A DNA stretch of 50,329 bases from Chrysosporum bergii ANA360D (GTDB lineage Bacteria; Cyanobacteriota; Cyanobacteriia; Cyanobacteriales; Nostocaceae). Both the position numbers and the translations under genes were made by a program. The stretch's first letter is position 1, and each line of letters begins with the position of its first letter. Below are positions 26,100 to 34,819 of the stretch, one piece after another. The stretch spans positions 1 to 50,329 of the forward strand of contig NZ_JANQDH010000087.1 in NCBI RefSeq assembly GCF_029891735.1. The letters run 5' to 3'. The notes under the pieces are model-generated. The model saw only the letters and a list, made by a program, of their open reading frames with translations, ran no database searches and had not been told where the DNA came from.

Positions 26100-27608
26100 A
26101 TGGCAAGAGACTTAAGGGGATTCATCAAAATTCTAGAAGAAAGAGGACAATTACAGAGAATTCCAGCTTTGGTTGACCCAGAATTAGAAATTGCCGAAAT
26201 TTCCAACCGAATGCTGCAAAGAGGTGGTCCAGGGTTGTTATTTGAAAACGTCAAAGGGGCATCATTTCCCGTAGCGGTGAACTTAATGGGGACAGTAGAA
26301 AGGATATGTTGGGCTATGAATATGCAGCATCCACAAGAGTTAGAAACCTTGGGTCAAAAGCTGAGTATGCTGCAACAACCAAAACCACCCAAAAAGATTT
26401 CCCAAGCCATTGATTTCGGCAAAGTCCTCTTTGATGTGCTTAAGGCCAAACCAGGAAGAGACCTTTTCCCGGCTTGTCAGCAAGTGGTTACTACAGGCGA
26501 TGATTTAGATTTAAACAAGTTACCCTTAATACGTCCTTATATTGGTGACGCAGGCAAGATTATCACCTTGGGATTAGTGATTACCAAGGATTGTCAGACG
26601 GGTACACCTAATGTGGGTGTATATCGCTTGCAACTGCAATCTAAAAATACCATGACTGTTCACTGGTTATCAGTGCGGGGAGGGGCGAGGCATTTACGCA
26701 AAGCCGCAGAATGTGGCAAAAAATTAGAAATTGCCATCGCTTTGGGTGTAGATCCTTTAATTATCATGGCTGCTGCCACACCCATCCCTGTAGATTTATC
26801 AGAATGGTTATTTGCGGGACTTTATGGCGGTTCTGGTGTTAACTTAGCAAAATGTAAAACCGTAGATTTAGAAGTTCCCGCAGATTCGGAATTTGTTTTA
26901 GAAGGAACCATCACCCCAGGGGAGGTTTTACCAGATGGTCCCTTTGGTGACCACATGGGTTACTACGGAGGCGTAGAAGATTCGCCATTGGTGCGCTTTC
27001 AGTGCATGACCCACCGCAAAAACCCAATTTATTTAACTACCTTTAGCGGTCGTCCACCCAAAGAAGAAGCAATGATGGCCATTGCACTTAATCGCATTTA
27101 CACCCCTATATTACGACAACAAGTCTCAGAAATTGTGGACTTCTTTTTACCAATGGAAGCTTTGAGTTACAAAGCAGCCATTATCTCCATTGACAAAGCA
27201 TATCCTGGACAAGCCCGACGGGCGGCCTTAGCATTTTGGAGTGCCTTACCCCAATTTACCTATACTAAGTTTGTCATTGTTGTAGATAAAAACATCAACA
27301 TTCGTGATCCGCGTCAAGTGGTATGGGCTATTAGTTCCAAAGTTGACCCCTCCAGGGATGTTTTCATTCTCCCCCACACTCCCTTTGACAGCTTAGATTT
27401 TGCCAGTGAGAAAATTGGTTTAGGTGGACGGATGGGAATTGATGCTACCACCAAAATTCCACCAGAAACGGATCATCCTTGGGGTTCCCCCTTAGAATCA
27501 GATCCAGACACAGCAGCCTTAGTAGATCAACGATGGGCTGAATATGGTTTGGCAGATTTAAACTTAACTGAGGTAGATCCCAATTTGTTCGGCTACGATA
27601 TGCGGTAA
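26100..27608 (+). CDS. ubiD: UbiD-family prenylated-FMN decarboxylase
   Basis: The product is about 502 residues long and starts MARDLRGFIKILEERGQL, the usual start of cyanobacterial UbiD; an in-frame Met at 26082 is less likely. Conserved blocks include LDLNKLPLIRPY, NVGVYRLQ, ISVRGGARH-like LSVRGGARH, and the catalytic region EFVLEGTITPGE...PFGDHMGYYGG, which holds the acidic residues around the prFMN cofactor. In cyanobacteria this enzyme is expected to decarboxylate 4-hydroxy-3-polyprenylbenzoate in plastoquinone synthesis. Its partner ubiX (prFMN synthase) is not in the window. Confidence 0.9.
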   Translation: MARDLRGFIKILEERGQLQRIPALVDPELEIAEISNRMLQRGGPGLLFENVKGASFPVAVNLMGTVERICWAMNMQHPQELETLGQKLSMLQQPKPPKKISQAIDFGKVLFDVLKAKPGRDLFPACQQVVTTGDDLDLNKLPLIRPYIGDAGKIITLGLVITKDCQTGTPNVGVYRLQLQSKNTMTVHWLSVRGGARHLRKAAECGKKLEIAIALGVDPLIIMAAATPIPVDLSEWLFAGLYGGSGVNLAKCKTVDLEVPADSEFVLEGTITPGEVLPDGPFGDHMGYYGGVEDSPLVRFQCMTHRKNPIYLTTFSGRPPKEEAMMAIALNRIYTPILRQQVSEIVDFFLPMEALSYKAAIISIDKAYPGQARRAALAFWSALPQFTYTKFVIVVDKNINIRDPRQVVWAISSKVDPSRDVFILPHTPFDSLDFASEKIGLGGRMGIDATTKIPPETDHPWGSPLESDPDTAALVDQRWAEYGLADLNLTEVDPNLFGYDMR

Positions 27609-27628
27609 CACCTGGTTATACAAATTAA

Positions 27629-27756
27629 GGCGAATTTTGCCCCAGTGAGGTACATCATTAGTAAGCAGGACTTCTGCTGAACGCAGTCGAAGTAGGCTTG
27701 CGCTACAGGACGATCATTTACATTTGTACCTCACGCTTATTGAGAAATACTATATA
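27629..27756 (+). repeat. MITE-like dispersed repeat, copy A
   Basis: The 128-base element has inverted GTGAGGTACA (about 27655) and TGTACCTCAC (about 27725) motifs, outer flanks CGAATTTTGCCCCA and TTATTGAGAAATAC, and an internal hairpin-rich segment. It is about 94% identical to the element at 39724-39840 over the first 47 bases read from the methyltransferase side. It ends 16 bases from the stop codon of the minus-strand methyltransferase-nuclease gene. No coding capacity. Confidence 0.75.
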
Positions 27757-27772
27757 TGTATTTTCTGTACAA

Positions 27773-29407
27773 TTAAATATCTAACTCTGTTTGATGAACT
27801 TTTACTTCTTTTTGTTTTTCAGCACTTTTAAGAACTTCATAACTTAAACGAATATTTAATCTTTGTTTATTATTAATAATATCCTCAACTGTGACAATCT
27901 GAATTTTATCGCAGCTATGACTCATGTATTTACTTTGATATATCCCCGCAGATTTGGCTGTTTTCAGCATTTCTTTAGTGGGGTTTTCTAAAGTTATAAA
28001 TATGGCTATGCTAGCATTTTCTATGGTCATTGTTCCTAGTAAATCTCGGATATCCCCTGACTTAACTTTACCCGATTTAACTTGAAAAATTATTTTTTCA
28101 GGCTCATCTTGATCACCCTGAAAGTAAACAATTCCATCTACACCTTTATCTGCACCTTTTTTAGTATTAATCACTGCTCTGTTATTAGTGTAGTTTAGGA
28201 TTGCCCATTTTTCAAATTCTTTACGTGTGCGATCGTCTGGTTTATTGGCTAATGCTATTGCACTTTCCATATCTTTGGGAATACCATGGAGTTTAACTGT
28301 TTGTAAAACCTGTGAACCAAAACTATCTTCTAATCTTTTTAATATTAAACTAATACTTTGATAGGTGATATCAATTCCTATCCATTGTCTTTCTAGTCTT
28401 TGGGCAACTGCAACGGTTGTACCACATCCACAATAAGCATCTAATATTATATCATTTTCATTAGAACTAGCTTGGATTATTCTTTCTAATAGTGCTTCTG
28501 GTTTTTGTGTCGGATAACCTAGTAGTTCTTTATGCCAAGAACGCAAAGCTTCCACATCATTCCAAGTATCTTGCATGGGTAATCCTTTACTTTCATCTAA
28601 ATATCTTTTGATTCGAGGAATACGATTTCTTGTATAGTAAATTCTACCTTCAGAATCAAGTTTTTCCATAGTTTCCTTTGGACATCTCCAAAGTTTAACT
28701 ATTCCTTTCCATTCATATTGATAACCACCACCAGATAGTCCAGCAGCACTTAAATCACTTGACATCCATTTTCTACCATCCTCATCCTGATATCTGTAAT
28801 ATTTTTCTATATAGTTTTCATCATATTGTTGATACACCTGATTCCAGGTATTCTTTGGACTTTTGCAATAGTAAAAAATAACATCATGAACATTACCGTA
28901 CCTACCAGAATCACTATGACCTGATGTACGTTTCCAGACAATTTCATTCAGAAAATCCCCACCCTGAGAGCAAAAAACCGCATCTAAAATTAACTTTAAA
29001 TAATGGCTAGCAGTAGGATCACAATGTAAATAAAAACTACCCGTCGGTTTTAAAACCCTGTGAATCTCTGTTATTCTTAAAGCCATACTCACTAAATAGG
29101 CAAGTAAACTTCCTGTTGCTAAAACTTTTTTTAAACCAGAGATTAAATCAACACATTGTTTAGTAAATAAACCATGATAATTGGTAAGAATTTCACTTAA
29201 CGCCTGATTAGCGTGATCATCCCATTGCCAAGTGTCAACAAATGCTTGAGCTTGGGCTTGATCCTCTTTGCCAACATTGTTATAAATTTGGTTATAATTG
29301 CGTTTAGAATTAAATGGCGGATCAATATAACATAAGTCAACAGACTCATCTTTAATGTAACGTCTTAAAACTTCTAAATTGTCCCCATAGTAAAGTTGAT
29401 TGACCAT
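27773..29407 (-). CDS. Beta-class DNA methyltransferase fused to an Mrr-like nuclease domain
   Basis: The 544-residue protein has the amino-methyltransferase motif IV DPPF at residues 29-32 and the SAM-binding motif I DAYCGCG at 323-329. That order (IV before I) marks the beta class, which methylates adenine-N6 or cytosine-N4. The C-terminal part (about 390-510) has GADKGVDG, then IIFQVKSGK: D424, Q442 and K444 fit the (D)-x(n)-QxK site of Mrr-type PD-(D/E)XK nucleases. One chain may therefore methylate and cut. No separate specificity or restriction gene is adjacent. It is AT-richer than its neighbours and contains no HIP1 site, which suggests acquisition. The target sequence is unknown. Confidence 0.85.
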   Translation of the reverse strand: MVNQLYYGDNLEVLRRYIKDESVDLCYIDPPFNSKRNYNQIYNNVGKEDQAQAQAFVDTWQWDDHANQALSEILTNYHGLFTKQCVDLISGLKKVLATGSLLAYLVSMALRITEIHRVLKPTGSFYLHCDPTASHYLKLILDAVFCSQGGDFLNEIVWKRTSGHSDSGRYGNVHDVIFYYCKSPKNTWNQVYQQYDENYIEKYYRYQDEDGRKWMSSDLSAAGLSGGGYQYEWKGIVKLWRCPKETMEKLDSEGRIYYTRNRIPRIKRYLDESKGLPMQDTWNDVEALRSWHKELLGYPTQKPEALLERIIQASSNENDIILDAYCGCGTTVAVAQRLERQWIGIDITYQSISLILKRLEDSFGSQVLQTVKLHGIPKDMESAIALANKPDDRTRKEFEKWAILNYTNNRAVINTKKGADKGVDGIVYFQGDQDEPEKIIFQVKSGKVKSGDIRDLLGTMTIENASIAIFITLENPTKEMLKTAKSAGIYQSKYMSHSCDKIQIVTVEDIINNKQRLNIRLSYEVLKSAEKQKEVKVHQTELDI

Positions 29408-29776
29408 TTTATTTGAAGTTGTGAATAATTCTTTTTATACCTAAACTTCCTTGTATAATAGCAGAAAATATATCAAATCACCTAATGGATTATTAAGAAA
29501 TATTAAGAAATATTAAGAAATATTAATAAAATACCTGATGATCTAGAAGTAAGCCCAAATGACTCACTTCATTACGCATTTCAAAATGTAATCCAGAAAA
29601 ATACACAATGTTGCGTAAGTCCTGAAACTATCAAAGTCCCCCTTAGTAAGGGCGATCATGGGGAATCTAAAATTTTTGAAAATGCCTAACCAATAGCTGA
29701 ATCCAGCCAAACACAGCAATACCCAAACTTATCAAAAGTTTGGGAATCGCTAAAAATGCCAAATGAAAGCAATTAA
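29408..29776. other. 369-base AT-rich gap
   Basis: No gene is seen. It contains the 10-base tandem repeat at 29491-29530 and a short GGGCGATCATGG stretch that is a HIP1-like remnant. It should hold the promoter of the methyltransferase-nuclease gene and the 3' region of the STAS-sugar transferase gene. Confidence 0.35.
29491..29530 (+). repeat. Ten-base tandem repeat TATTAAGAAA
   Basis: Three perfect units and one degenerate unit (TATTAATAAA). It lies about 85 bases upstream of the methyltransferase-nuclease start, read on the minus strand. Confidence 0.7.
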
Positions 29777-30820
29777 CTAAACAGCACCACTATTTTTATT
29801 AAATAGAATTACCACTGTTTTCAAAATCAATTTCACATCGTACAGTAAACTCCAATTTTTTTGATACTTTAAATCTAGGCGAATTACATCCTCAAAACTA
29901 CGTACCGTAGATCGCCCACTAACTTGCCATTCTCCAGTCATACCGGGTTTAACATCTAAACGTTGCCATTCTGGGATTTCGTAGCGTTCCACTTCATCAG
30001 GTGTGGGTGGTCGAGTACCCACTAAGCTCATGTCTCCTGTGAGGACGTTCCAAAATTGCGGTAATTCATCCAAACTAGTGCGCCGCAAAAACCGCCCTAC
30101 CCGCGTGATTCTGGGATCGTTATCGTTTTTGAAAAAAGCACCTTTGACCTGATTCTCAACTTGGGATTTCCTGGCTTCAGCATCAACGCACATAGAGCGG
30201 AACTTCCAAATTTTAAAACGTTTACCCATCCAACCGCAGCGAATTTGACCAAAGAAAATGGGACCGGGATCATCAATTTGAATGGCGATGACAATGGGAA
30301 TAAACAAAAATCCCGTAATTACCAAACCTACTAATGCGCCAATAACATCTATGAATCTTTTCATCCAAGATGCTACCGAGGGATGAGTGGTGGGGGTGGG
30401 TAGTGGCTCTACTTTGGCAGAATGAGTTTTGAGAGTATTTATAGGTTTGTCAGTTTCTATGGGTAATTCTTCGCCGATAGACTCAATGGAAAAAACTTTG
30501 TCTAATCCTGTCAGGTTTAGCACCGCCATGACTTGAGGGGTGACATTCCGCAAAGTCATGGTGATTCCTTTTTCTTGGGAATTTTTGAAATTACTCACCA
30601 AAGCACCCAAACCACTACTATCCATAAATATGGTTTGGTGAAAATCAATGATAATTTGTTTTGGGAGTGTATTTTCTTCGGTTAAATCTTGGTAGGTCTG
30701 CTTAAAGCCTACTGCTTCAAGCACGCTTAACCGCGCTGGAACCTGCACTATCATAGTTTCCTGGAAGGAACTAACTGGAAAGTCTTCCTGTGTGGGTTGG
30801 CTAGTCATGAAGCTCTGCAC
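29777..30820 (-). CDS. STAS domain fused to a polyprenyl-phosphate sugar transferase
   Basis: Residues about 20-115 form a STAS (anti-sigma-factor-antagonist) domain with the DSSGLGAL motif, whose Ser is the phosphorylation site in SpoIIAA-type proteins. Residues about 150-347 form a bacterial sugar transferase: KRFIDVIGALVGL membrane segment, DDPGPIFFGQIR, KFRSM, RVGRFLRRTSLDELPQFWNVL, GDMSLVGTRPP, KPGMTGEWQVSGR. It should transfer a sugar-1-phosphate to undecaprenyl phosphate at the inner membrane, the first step of a surface polysaccharide. The fused regulatory domain could place that step under partner-switch (phosphorylation) control. A second possible start is the Met at 30808. Confidence 0.88.
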   Translation of the reverse strand: MQSFMTSQPTQEDFPVSSFQETMIVQVPARLSVLEAVGFKQTYQDLTEENTLPKQIIIDFHQTIFMDSSGLGALVSNFKNSQEKGITMTLRNVTPQVMAVLNLTGLDKVFSIESIGEELPIETDKPINTLKTHSAKVEPLPTPTTHPSVASWMKRFIDVIGALVGLVITGFLFIPIVIAIQIDDPGPIFFGQIRCGWMGKRFKIWKFRSMCVDAEARKSQVENQVKGAFFKNDNDPRITRVGRFLRRTSLDELPQFWNVLTGDMSLVGTRPPTPDEVERYEIPEWQRLDVKPGMTGEWQVSGRSTVRSFEDVIRLDLKYQKNWSLLYDVKLILKTVVILFNKNSGAV

Positions 30821-31020
30821 TTTCGTTGCTATGTAAGTTTAAACTAAACTGCCAAAAATTATTTTACCCTGGTAATTTACGTAACTTTATAGAAACATTA
30901 ATTAATTAGTAGGTATAAACACCAATGGTTAGTTAATGACAATGGGAGCGGAAATTGCCAGGGACAATTCACAATAGAAGCAGAAGTAAGTAAAGTATTA
31001 TCTCCTGTTTTGTGCCTAGC

Positions 31021-31057
31021 CAGCGCCATGGCGCTGTTATTATCCCATGACTGTTAA
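31021..31057 (+). promoter_or_regulatory. Palindrome and short upstream reading frame at the queE start
   Basis: CAGCGCCATGGCGCTG (31021-31036) is a perfect 16-base palindrome ending 10 bases before the queE ATG. The ATG inside it opens a nine-codon frame (MALLLSHDC, stop at 31055-31057) that overlaps the queE start in another frame. No ribosome-binding site precedes the queE ATG. A hairpin or coupled translation could control queE; this is inference. Confidence 0.4.
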
Positions 31058-31844
31058 AACTACGGTTCAACCTACCGCACGCCTGATTGAGGTCTTTTCT
31101 GCCATTCAAGGGGAAGGACTGAATGTAGGGACACGCCAAATCTTTATTCGCTTTGCTTTTTGTGATCTGCGCTGCCACTTTTGTGATAGCGCCTACACTT
31201 GGAATGCTCCGACTACCTGTCGGGTAGAGCGATCGCCTGGATTGCGTGACTTTGAAATTCACTTAAACCCTGTCCCACTGCCCATTTTAATGCAATGGGT
31301 GGAAAGGCAAAACTTACCTTCTCTACACGATAGCATTAGCTTGACAGGGGGTGAACCCCTTCTTCATGCAGCTTTTTTAAAAGAATTTTTGCCCCAAGTG
31401 CGATCGCTGACCGATTTACCCATATATTTAGAGTCAGGCGGACATCGCTTTGAGCAGTTGTCCATGGTTTTACCCTACCTAGACTCTGTGGGCATGGATT
31501 TAAAACTGCCTAGTGTGAGTGGCGAAACCCTCTGGGCAGAACATACGAAATTTTTACAATTATGTTGGGATGCACATTTAGAAGTTTTTGTCAAGATAAT
31601 TATTGCTGAAAATACCAACCCAGATGATTTACAACGTTCTGGTGACTTAGTGGCAGGTGTCAGCCCAGATATCCCCGTATTTTTACAACCTGTTACCCCC
31701 TTACCAGCCTCTGAACAACTAAATGAAACACCTGTACTAGCACCTGCTCCAGAAAAAGTTTTGATGTGGCAAGCTTTAATGAAGCAGTTTGTGGCACAAG
31801 TGCGGGTTATCCCCCAGACCCATAAAATGTTAAATCAGCTGTAG
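31047..31844 (+). CDS. queE: 7-carboxy-7-deazaguanine synthase
   Basis: This radical SAM enzyme makes CDG, the deazaguanine ring of preQ0, for queuosine in tRNA. The cluster motif is C39-x3-C43-x2-C46 (FCDLRCHFCD). Other blocks are IEVFSAIQGEG at the start, SLTGGEPLL, YLESGGH, and FLQPVTP near the end. Length is 265 residues, within range for cyanobacterial QueE. The cluster-binding loop is short, with no insert between the second and third Cys. The gene is divergent from the STAS-sugar transferase and convergent with the DUF3318 gene. Confidence 0.92.
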   Translation: MTVKTTVQPTARLIEVFSAIQGEGLNVGTRQIFIRFAFCDLRCHFCDSAYTWNAPTTCRVERSPGLRDFEIHLNPVPLPILMQWVERQNLPSLHDSISLTGGEPLLHAAFLKEFLPQVRSLTDLPIYLESGGHRFEQLSMVLPYLDSVGMDLKLPSVSGETLWAEHTKFLQLCWDAHLEVFVKIIIAENTNPDDLQRSGDLVAGVSPDIPVFLQPVTPLPASEQLNETPVLAPAPEKVLMWQALMKQFVAQVRVIPQTHKMLNQL

Positions 31845-31853
31845 TCAAATTTG

Positions 31854-31874
31854 GGGATGGGTATTTCCCATCCC
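31854..31874. terminator. Hairpin between convergent genes
   Basis: GGGATGGG-TATTT-CCCATCCC is a perfect 8-base stem lying exactly between the stops of queE and the DUF3318 gene. It has no long T-run on either side but is well placed to separate both transcripts. Confidence 0.5.
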
Positions 31875-31890
31875 AGAGATAGACTGCATT

Positions 31891-32535
31891 CTACAGTCCA
31901 GCTTCATCCGTAGTCCTAGATTTAGCCTTTGCCTTGTTGGCGCTGCGTTTGAGGGCAGACAGTCTGGCTTCGTAGCGAGACCGTTGGCGCTTGCTGGGTG
32001 TGTTATCAATCATAGTTTTTAAAGCACTACCCAGACTTTTGTAGGCGTTAGGGAGACTATAACCAAAGCGAGTCGCCAGAGTGATAGCTTTTTCATCAGC
32101 AAGGATCAACTCTTTCATTTGCTTTTCTCCATTATTTTTTTGATACAGTCGCCAGCCAGAAACGCCACATAAAGCCAAGGCTAATACTAGCAATAATCCA
32201 TCCTGTACCCACAATTCGCCCACAGCACCGCCTAAACCAATGGCTAATGCTGCCATTTCCCAGCCATCTTTGGGAATAGTATCATTTTGAATGCGAGCAA
32301 CTTCATGCCAGAATAGCAGATTACGCTGATCCATTGCTAGAGCATCCCATTTCACCAAGTCGATTTGAATTTCCACTTGGTCTTTACCAATTTCTTCGCA
32401 ACGGATCATAGGTGGATTAACCTCGGTGGTACCTTCAACCGTGACCCAGCTTTGTAATTCTGGCGGTAGTAAGCCTTTTAACCGCCGCAGTTCACTCATT
32501 TCCGCCTTGGCAAAGGAGGTTGCGTAGGATGTCAT
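31891..32535 (-). CDS. DUF3318 family membrane protein
   Basis: The 214-residue product has the N-terminal block SELRRLKGLLPPELQSWV, then RNLLFWHEVARIQND (conserved in the family), a hydrophobic segment of one or two helices (about 95-130), KAITLATRFGYSLPNAYKSL, and a basic C-terminus rich in Lys, Arg and Ser. I recognise it as the cyanobacterial DUF3318. The HEVARIQ run resembles, but does not complete, a metal-protease HExxH site. Function unknown. Single gene. Confidence 0.75.
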   Translation of the reverse strand: MTSYATSFAKAEMSELRRLKGLLPPELQSWVTVEGTTEVNPPMIRCEEIGKDQVEIQIDLVKWDALAMDQRNLLFWHEVARIQNDTIPKDGWEMAALAIGLGGAVGELWVQDGLLLVLALALCGVSGWRLYQKNNGEKQMKELILADEKAITLATRFGYSLPNAYKSLGSALKTMIDNTPSKRQRSRYEARLSALKRSANKAKAKSRTTDEAGL

Positions 32536-33237
32536 AAAATCCAGCCCTAAAAAACTTCAGTATATAGTGAGGGTATCACCTTGGAGTATAGCTATTTCAG
32601 TGATGATTCGCCTCATTCGTGGGGAAAAATCCTCTATGATAACTGACGGCACCTCTTTTGTTGACCAGTATCCCCACGGTTGACAAAATTTTTGAAGTAT
32701 GTAAAAGCCATGGTGTAACAGAAGAAAATACACCATTCATAGCAACATGGGTGGTCTGGTGACCTCCAGTCATGGATTTATGGTATTACCGATAAATGTA
32801 CTTAAATATATTTACTGATTTACAAATCAACCTGTCAACTATTGAATTGATAGAAGAATGATTTTCTTACTCAGCTTATTACCAGCAATTTCTCGAATTT
32901 TTAACACATCAATAAAAGTCAGGCTGAATACGGTCTTCTATACTCTTCGTCAATATATATTGATTGATATTCACAATGTGGCTCACATATTTTTCGGTAA
33001 AACACTGAGATAAAACCGGAAAATAGACACTATTTTTTGAGTTTTTGTTAACCAGATTACAATTAAAAACACTTAAGTAAGGATTACAAAATTTACTGAA
33101 TCTTCAATGATAACCGCTGTTTTAAGAGACACTTTCAAGAGAGAATTAGATATGACAGTATCAAAGTGGAAAATAAAAATTTTCCCAAAAATCTGCTCAC
33201 GAACGAAAACAACCAGGGTACTTCTCAATAATTTTCT
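32536..33237. other. 702-base gap, no supported gene
   Basis: This is the longest gap in the window. It is AT-rich. A 51-codon frame at 32858-33013 (MIFLLSLLPAISRIF start) has an AGAAG upstream, but its composition looks random and I cannot support it. Several TATATTGATTGATATT-like inverted stretches lie near 32960. Remnants of a lost gene or a long leader for the glycosyltransferase at 33238 are possible. Confidence 0.3.
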
Positions 33238-34509
33238 ATGCGTATTTTAATTTACTCTTACAACTACCATCCAGAACCAATTGGCATAGCCCCACTGATG
33301 ACAGAACTAGCGGAAGGACTAGCCAAGCTTGGACATCAGGTGCGGGTAATTACTGCCATGCCTAACTATCCTGAACGGGAAATTTACGAGGGTTATCGGG
33401 GTAAGTGGTATTTGAATGAATACAAAAATAATGTGCAAATCCATCGCTGCTATATATTAATTCGTCCCCAACCCAATTTGTTAGACCGAGTATTGTTAGA
33501 TGCTAGTTTTGTGGTGACCAGCTTTTTACCAGCCCTGCTGGGTTGGCGACCAGATGTGATTCTCTCAACTTCACCATCACTACCTGTGTGTGTTCCCGCT
33601 GCCCTTTTAGGATGGGTGAGGGGTTGTCCTGTGGTGTTAAATCTTCAAGATATACTACCGGAAGCGGCCATTCATGTAGGACTGCTGAAAAATAAATTAC
33701 TGATCAAAATATTTACTGCATTAGAAAAATTTGCTTATCGCACCGCTACAAAAATTAGCGTTATTGCTGATGGCTTCAGGGAAAATCTGATATCCAAAGG
33801 TGTACCACCAGAGAAAATCGAGCAAATTCCTAACTGGGTTGATGTGAATTTTATCCGTCCCTTCTCTACCGAACATAATCCTTTTCGTGCGGCACATAAT
33901 CTCAATGGCAAGTTTGTAGCGCTATATTCTGGTAACATTGGTCTGACACAAGGTTTAGAAACCGTGATTAAAGCCGCTTCTCTGTTGCGGCACATCCCTC
34001 ATATTGCCTTTGTGATTGTGGGTGAAGCCAAAGGATTACAGCGACTACAAAAACATTGTTTAGAGTGTGATGCTGATAACGTTTTGTTGCTGCCGTTTCA
34101 ACCCCGGAAGCAGTTACCAGAAATGTTAGCAGCTGCGGATGTTGGTTTGGTGGTGCAAAAGAAAAATGTAGTGTCTTTCAATATGCCATCAAAAATTCAA
34201 TCTCTACTGGCCAGTGGTAGGGCATTGGTGGCATCTATACCCGAAAATGGCACAGCAGCACAAGCTGTGAGAGAAAGCAAAGGGGGGGTAATTGTCCCCC
34301 CTGAAGATTCTGACGCTTTAGCAACAGCAATTTTAGACTTGTACCATCACCCCGAAAAAGTAAAAGAGTTAGGTCTTAACAGTCGTCAATATGCTGTAGA
34401 GCAATACGCCTTTGAGCAAGCCTTAAATAATTATGAAGATTTGTTTTACTCAGTGATAGCAAGTAGTCAAGGAATTGAGTCTCAAGTCGTGAGCAAGCAG
34501 GAGGTTTAG
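33238..34509 (+). CDS. WcaI-type family 4 glycosyltransferase
   Basis: The 423-residue product starts MRILIYSYNYHPEPIGIAP, the typical start of WcaI/WbuB colanic-acid-type transferases. The N-lobe has MTELAEGLAKLGHQV and a YPEREIYEGYRGK substrate stretch. The C-lobe has LYSGNIGLTQGLETVI, FVIVGEAKG, and MPSKIQSLLASGRALVAS, where EX7E-type retaining chemistry is expected. It should add a sugar to a lipid-linked saccharide at the cytoplasmic face of the membrane. It is a single gene with no wza/wzc-like partners nearby. It could work with the STAS-sugar transferase 2.4 kb upstream. Confidence 0.85.
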   Translation: MRILIYSYNYHPEPIGIAPLMTELAEGLAKLGHQVRVITAMPNYPEREIYEGYRGKWYLNEYKNNVQIHRCYILIRPQPNLLDRVLLDASFVVTSFLPALLGWRPDVILSTSPSLPVCVPAALLGWVRGCPVVLNLQDILPEAAIHVGLLKNKLLIKIFTALEKFAYRTATKISVIADGFRENLISKGVPPEKIEQIPNWVDVNFIRPFSTEHNPFRAAHNLNGKFVALYSGNIGLTQGLETVIKAASLLRHIPHIAFVIVGEAKGLQRLQKHCLECDADNVLLLPFQPRKQLPEMLAAADVGLVVQKKNVVSFNMPSKIQSLLASGRALVASIPENGTAAQAVRESKGGVIVPPEDSDALATAILDLYHHPEKVKELGLNSRQYAVEQYAFEQALNNYEDLFYSVIASSQGIESQVVSKQEV

Positions 34510-34819
34510 GGTTTTGCTTGGTTACTCAAATCCTGGCAGTATTTCAAATCGATAACCTGGTGTGGCGAAATGTCTCAAATTATATATATATTGAATATAT
34601 ATTGACAATGGGTCAGCTTTAGAGACACTGCCAAGGTGATTGCTTGATTTGTACCACCATTAAGATATATATCCTATTAGTCTTCAGCCAGCCCCATAGA
34701 CACCTGTTTTTTTGTTAGTATTCAAAAAAACCAACACATACACTTGCCATTCAATTTTGTTGTTTGCAAGTAAGTGATTGGAAAAAATGTAACAAAAGGG
34801 ATACAACACCTGAGGTTTA
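34510..34819. other. 310-base gap upstream of rsfS
   Basis: No gene is seen. It carries ATATATATTGA as a near-tandem direct repeat (about 34581-34604). The end has a GAGG ribosome-binding site before the rsfS ATG. Confidence 0.3.

Noticed and set aside
32858-33013. 51-codon frame in the 702-base gap
   Set aside because: Only a weak AGAAG upstream, no recognisable family, and composition like the surrounding AT-rich DNA.
33157-33240. Short frame just before the WcaI-type glycosyltransferase
   Set aside because: About 30 codons with no ribosome-binding site or family match; it overlaps the next start by chance.
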